Assembly (NCBI GenBank): GCA_002307295.1
Contig: DBTY01000035.1
Location: 1-64,000 of the forward strand
Direction: 5' to 3'
Length of the DNA: 64,000 nucleotides
Origin: Ignavibacteriales bacterium UBA1304
GTDB lineage: Bacteria; Bacteroidota; Ignavibacteria; Ignavibacteriales; Ignavibacteriaceae
The position numbers and the translations under genes were made by a program. Below, in pieces: positions 62,395 to 64,000 of the stretch. The notes below the pieces were generated by a model. It made no database searches, had not been told where the DNA came from, and was given only the letters and a program-made list of their open reading frames with translations. How positions within the stretch are numbered: position 1 is the first letter of the stretch; the number at the start of each line of letters is the position of its first letter.

Positions 62395-63467
62395 TTAAAG
62401 AACCAGGTTTGGACGCGCGCCCTAAAAAAATTATTGCAGATAATAAAAAAAGAGAACAGAAGTTTAATTTTTGCAAAGCTGTTCTTCTTGATATATTTTT
62501 AGTCTTTTATAGTCTTATTGTAATTCAGAGAGCGATCTATTACAAATTTATTCTGGACATACGGGATATTCCGTTTGCATGGTCGCAGATATGGATTGTT
62601 CTATTTATAAGCATTATTATAGGCTCGTTATGGGCCTTCACAAAAACTTCGCTTTCGTGCAACCTTTTTGGGGTGGCTAAAGATTGCAAAACGACAAAAT
62701 TGACCACTGAAATATTCGGGTGGGTTCTATTTGATATAACGTTTATTGCCGGATGGATAGTTACAAAAATATCCATAGTCGACCTTTTTAGTAAAGACGG
62801 AATTGAAGGCGCGCAAAGAATTTTCGGCGCGTTGTTTCAGCCGGAAATGTCAATTTTTGACGACGTTGTTTTTGCTACTATTGAAACAATTTATCTTGCG
62901 TTAATAGCTACGCTGATTTCAATTCCTTTTACGCTAATAATTAGCTTCTTTACTGCGCGAAATCTTATGAAGGATAACAAGATTTCGTTTGCTATATACT
63001 ATATATTAAGAATAGTTCTGAATTTTGTAAGATCAATTGAACCGGTTATTTGGGCGATCATTTTTTCAGTCTGGGTAGGCATTGGGCCTTACGCCGGTAT
63101 GATAGCCTTGCTTGTTCATAGCATTGCGTCAAACGCTAAGCTGTATTCCGAAGCAATTGAAGGAATTGAAGACGGCCCGGTTGAAGCAATTACCGCGACG
63201 GGAGCTAATAAAATTCAGGTTGTCTGGTATGGCGTAGTGCCTCAGATTATCCTTCCGTTTTTATCTTTTACCATTTACAGATGGGACATAAACGTAAGAA
63301 TGGCTACAGTAATAGGACTTGTAGGCGGCGGCGGAATTGGAACTATGCTGATGCAGTATCAGGGACTTGCAAAGTGGCATGAAGTCGGTTTGATTGTGCT
63401 CGTAATAGCTTTTGTAGTTTGGGTTATGGATTATATAAGCGCCAAAATACGAGAAGCTATTTATTAA
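62391..63467 (+). CDS. phnE: Phosphate/phosphonate ABC transporter permease PhnE
   Basis: 358 residues with about eight membrane helices. The permease loop that contacts the ATPase is EAIEGIEDGPVEAITATGAN. GGGGIGTMLMQYQGL and RSIEPVIWAIIFSVWVG are typical of PhnE. One permease gene only, so a homodimer is likely. Its N-terminus is longer than usual (an additional helix pair before the first core helix). A terminator follows. Confidence 0.92.
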   Translation: MIKEPGLDARPKKIIADNKKREQKFNFCKAVLLDIFLVFYSLIVIQRAIYYKFILDIRDIPFAWSQIWIVLFISIIIGSLWAFTKTSLSCNLFGVAKDCKTTKLTTEIFGWVLFDITFIAGWIVTKISIVDLFSKDGIEGAQRIFGALFQPEMSIFDDVVFATIETIYLALIATLISIPFTLIISFFTARNLMKDNKISFAIYYILRIVLNFVRSIEPVIWAIIFSVWVGIGPYAGMIALLVHSIASNAKLYSEAIEGIEDGPVEAITATGANKIQVVWYGVVPQIILPFLSFTIYRWDINVRMATVIGLVGGGGIGTMLMQYQGLAKWHEVGLIVLVIAFVVWVMDYISAKIREAIY

Positions 63468-63488
63468 TAAATTAAGCGAATGTTTTTA

Positions 63489-63540
63489 AGCAGAGTTTCT
63501 TGTTGCATCTTTTAGCGCCGGAGCTCTGCTTTTGTTTTTT
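63489..63540 (+). terminator. Terminator after phnE
   Basis: AGCAGAG (63489-63495) pairs with CTCTGCT (63524-63530), followed by TTTGTTTTTT. The 28-base loop makes it weaker than most here. Confidence 0.6.
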
Positions 63541-63590
63541 ACGGCTAAACGAAAGCGGCGTTAATACATTAGTTTATACTATAACGATAT

Positions 63591-64000
63591 ATGAAAGAAA
63601 TAAAAATTGTAACGGAAAATCTAAATTTATTCTACGGAAACGCGCAGGCGTTAAAGAATATTTCCGTTGAAATTCCGGAAAAGAGAGTAACTGCTTTTAT
63701 CGGCCCTTCTGGATGCGGTAAAACCACTTTTTTAAGAACCATAAACAGACTAAACGATCTGATTGACGACGTAAAAATAACAGGGACTGTTACGATTGAC
63801 GATACTAATATTTATGATAAAGACGTCGACGTTGTAAACCTCAGAAAAAAAGTCGGCATGGTTTTTCAGAAATCGAATTTATTTCCCAAATCAGTTTTTG
63901 AAAATGTTGCGTTTGCGCCTCGCCTAAGCGGAATAACGGATAAAGACGAACTTATGGAAATTGTCGAACGCTCGGCGATACAAGCCGCAATTTGGGATGA
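63591..64000 (+). CDS. pstB: Phosphate ABC transporter ATPase PstB, 3' end beyond the window
   Basis: 136 codons are present from ATG 63591. ENLNLFYGNAQALKNISVEI, Walker A GPSGCGKTTFLR, RTINRLNDLI and GMVFQKSNLFPKSVFENVAFA are characteristic of PstB, the ATPase of the high-affinity phosphate transporter. It lies 123 bases after phnE, beyond a weak terminator. pstS, pstC and pstA are not upstream, so either PhnE serves as its permease partner or the remaining pst genes lie further right or elsewhere. Confidence 0.93.
   Translation, partial: MKEIKIVTENLNLFYGNAQALKNISVEIPEKRVTAFIGPSGCGKTTFLRTINRLNDLIDDVKITGTVTIDDTNIYDKDVDVVNLRKKVGMVFQKSNLFPKSVFENVAFAPRLSGITDKDELMEIVERSAIQAAIWD

Overview
The window reads as one piece of a low-GC (high 30s per cent by eye) Gram-negative chromosome from the Bacteroidota/Chlorobiota side of the tree, most likely an Ignavibacteria-type organism. 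The clues are type IX secretion C-terminal sorting domains (two complete carriers), a GWxTD-domain protein, LptF/LptG and LpxL/GT9 lipopolysaccharide genes, an F-type ATP synthase operon without atpD/atpC, a tmRNA tag of the GExNYALAA type, and Sec-signal beta-propeller proteins. This placement is inference from gene content; no rRNA gene is present.

Layout. 1-3.6 kb: a partial 14-repeat propeller protein, an SprA-related metalloprotease, a frameshifted membrane or lipoprotein gene and tRNA-Pro. 3.7-6.2 kb: LPS acyltransferase, GT9 glycosyltransferase and a YrdC protein, tightly packed. 6.3-12.9 kb: M23 peptidase and bactofilin running into AtpZ/AtpI and atpB-E-F-H-A-G. 13.0-16.7 kb: the classical ffh-rpsP-khpA-rimM-trmD-rplS translation/secretion cluster ending in a terminator. 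16.7-18.9 kb: a MqnA-like protein, then a short accessory patch with a truncated SIR2-like gene, a PD-(D/E)XK-like nuclease and a promoter-hairpin-terminator unit that may be an undescribed small RNA. 19-23.5 kb: two T9SS cargo proteins around a Nudix hydrolase. 23.7-26.8 kb: an add-orf-hutU operon. 27-35.3 kb: TPR protein, DUF3467, lptFG, M20 dipeptidase, lipoprotein, YgfZ, cobalamin adenosyltransferase.

35.3-43.1 kb: ssrA (tmRNA), followed by a complete type I restriction-modification operon (hsdR-hsdS-KilA-N-hsdM, minus strand) whose upstream flank carries a scrap of a RhuM-like gene and a hairpin-rich, repeat-containing sequence. This is the clearest horizontally acquired block.

43.1-64 kb: GNAT protein, pyrK-pyrD-folC, rho, GWxTD protein, pdxA-methyltransferase-ftsE, adk, a second propeller protein, an unrecognised membrane-anchored protein, a SpoIIE-type phosphatase, a DEAD-box helicase with a long leader, a 690-base intergenic region with roughly 51-base-spaced palindromes and a candidate Pho box, then phnD-phnC-phnE and the start of pstB (phosphate or phosphonate uptake).

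Several upstream regions show a TTGAnn-17-TAnnnT promoter layout, and TTG start codons are common. The most interesting unexplained items are the structured RNA unit at 18.69-18.88 kb, the SIR2/nuclease remnant, the palindrome array at 60.4 kb, the Pho-like direct repeat at 60.62 kb, and the debris beside the hsd operon.
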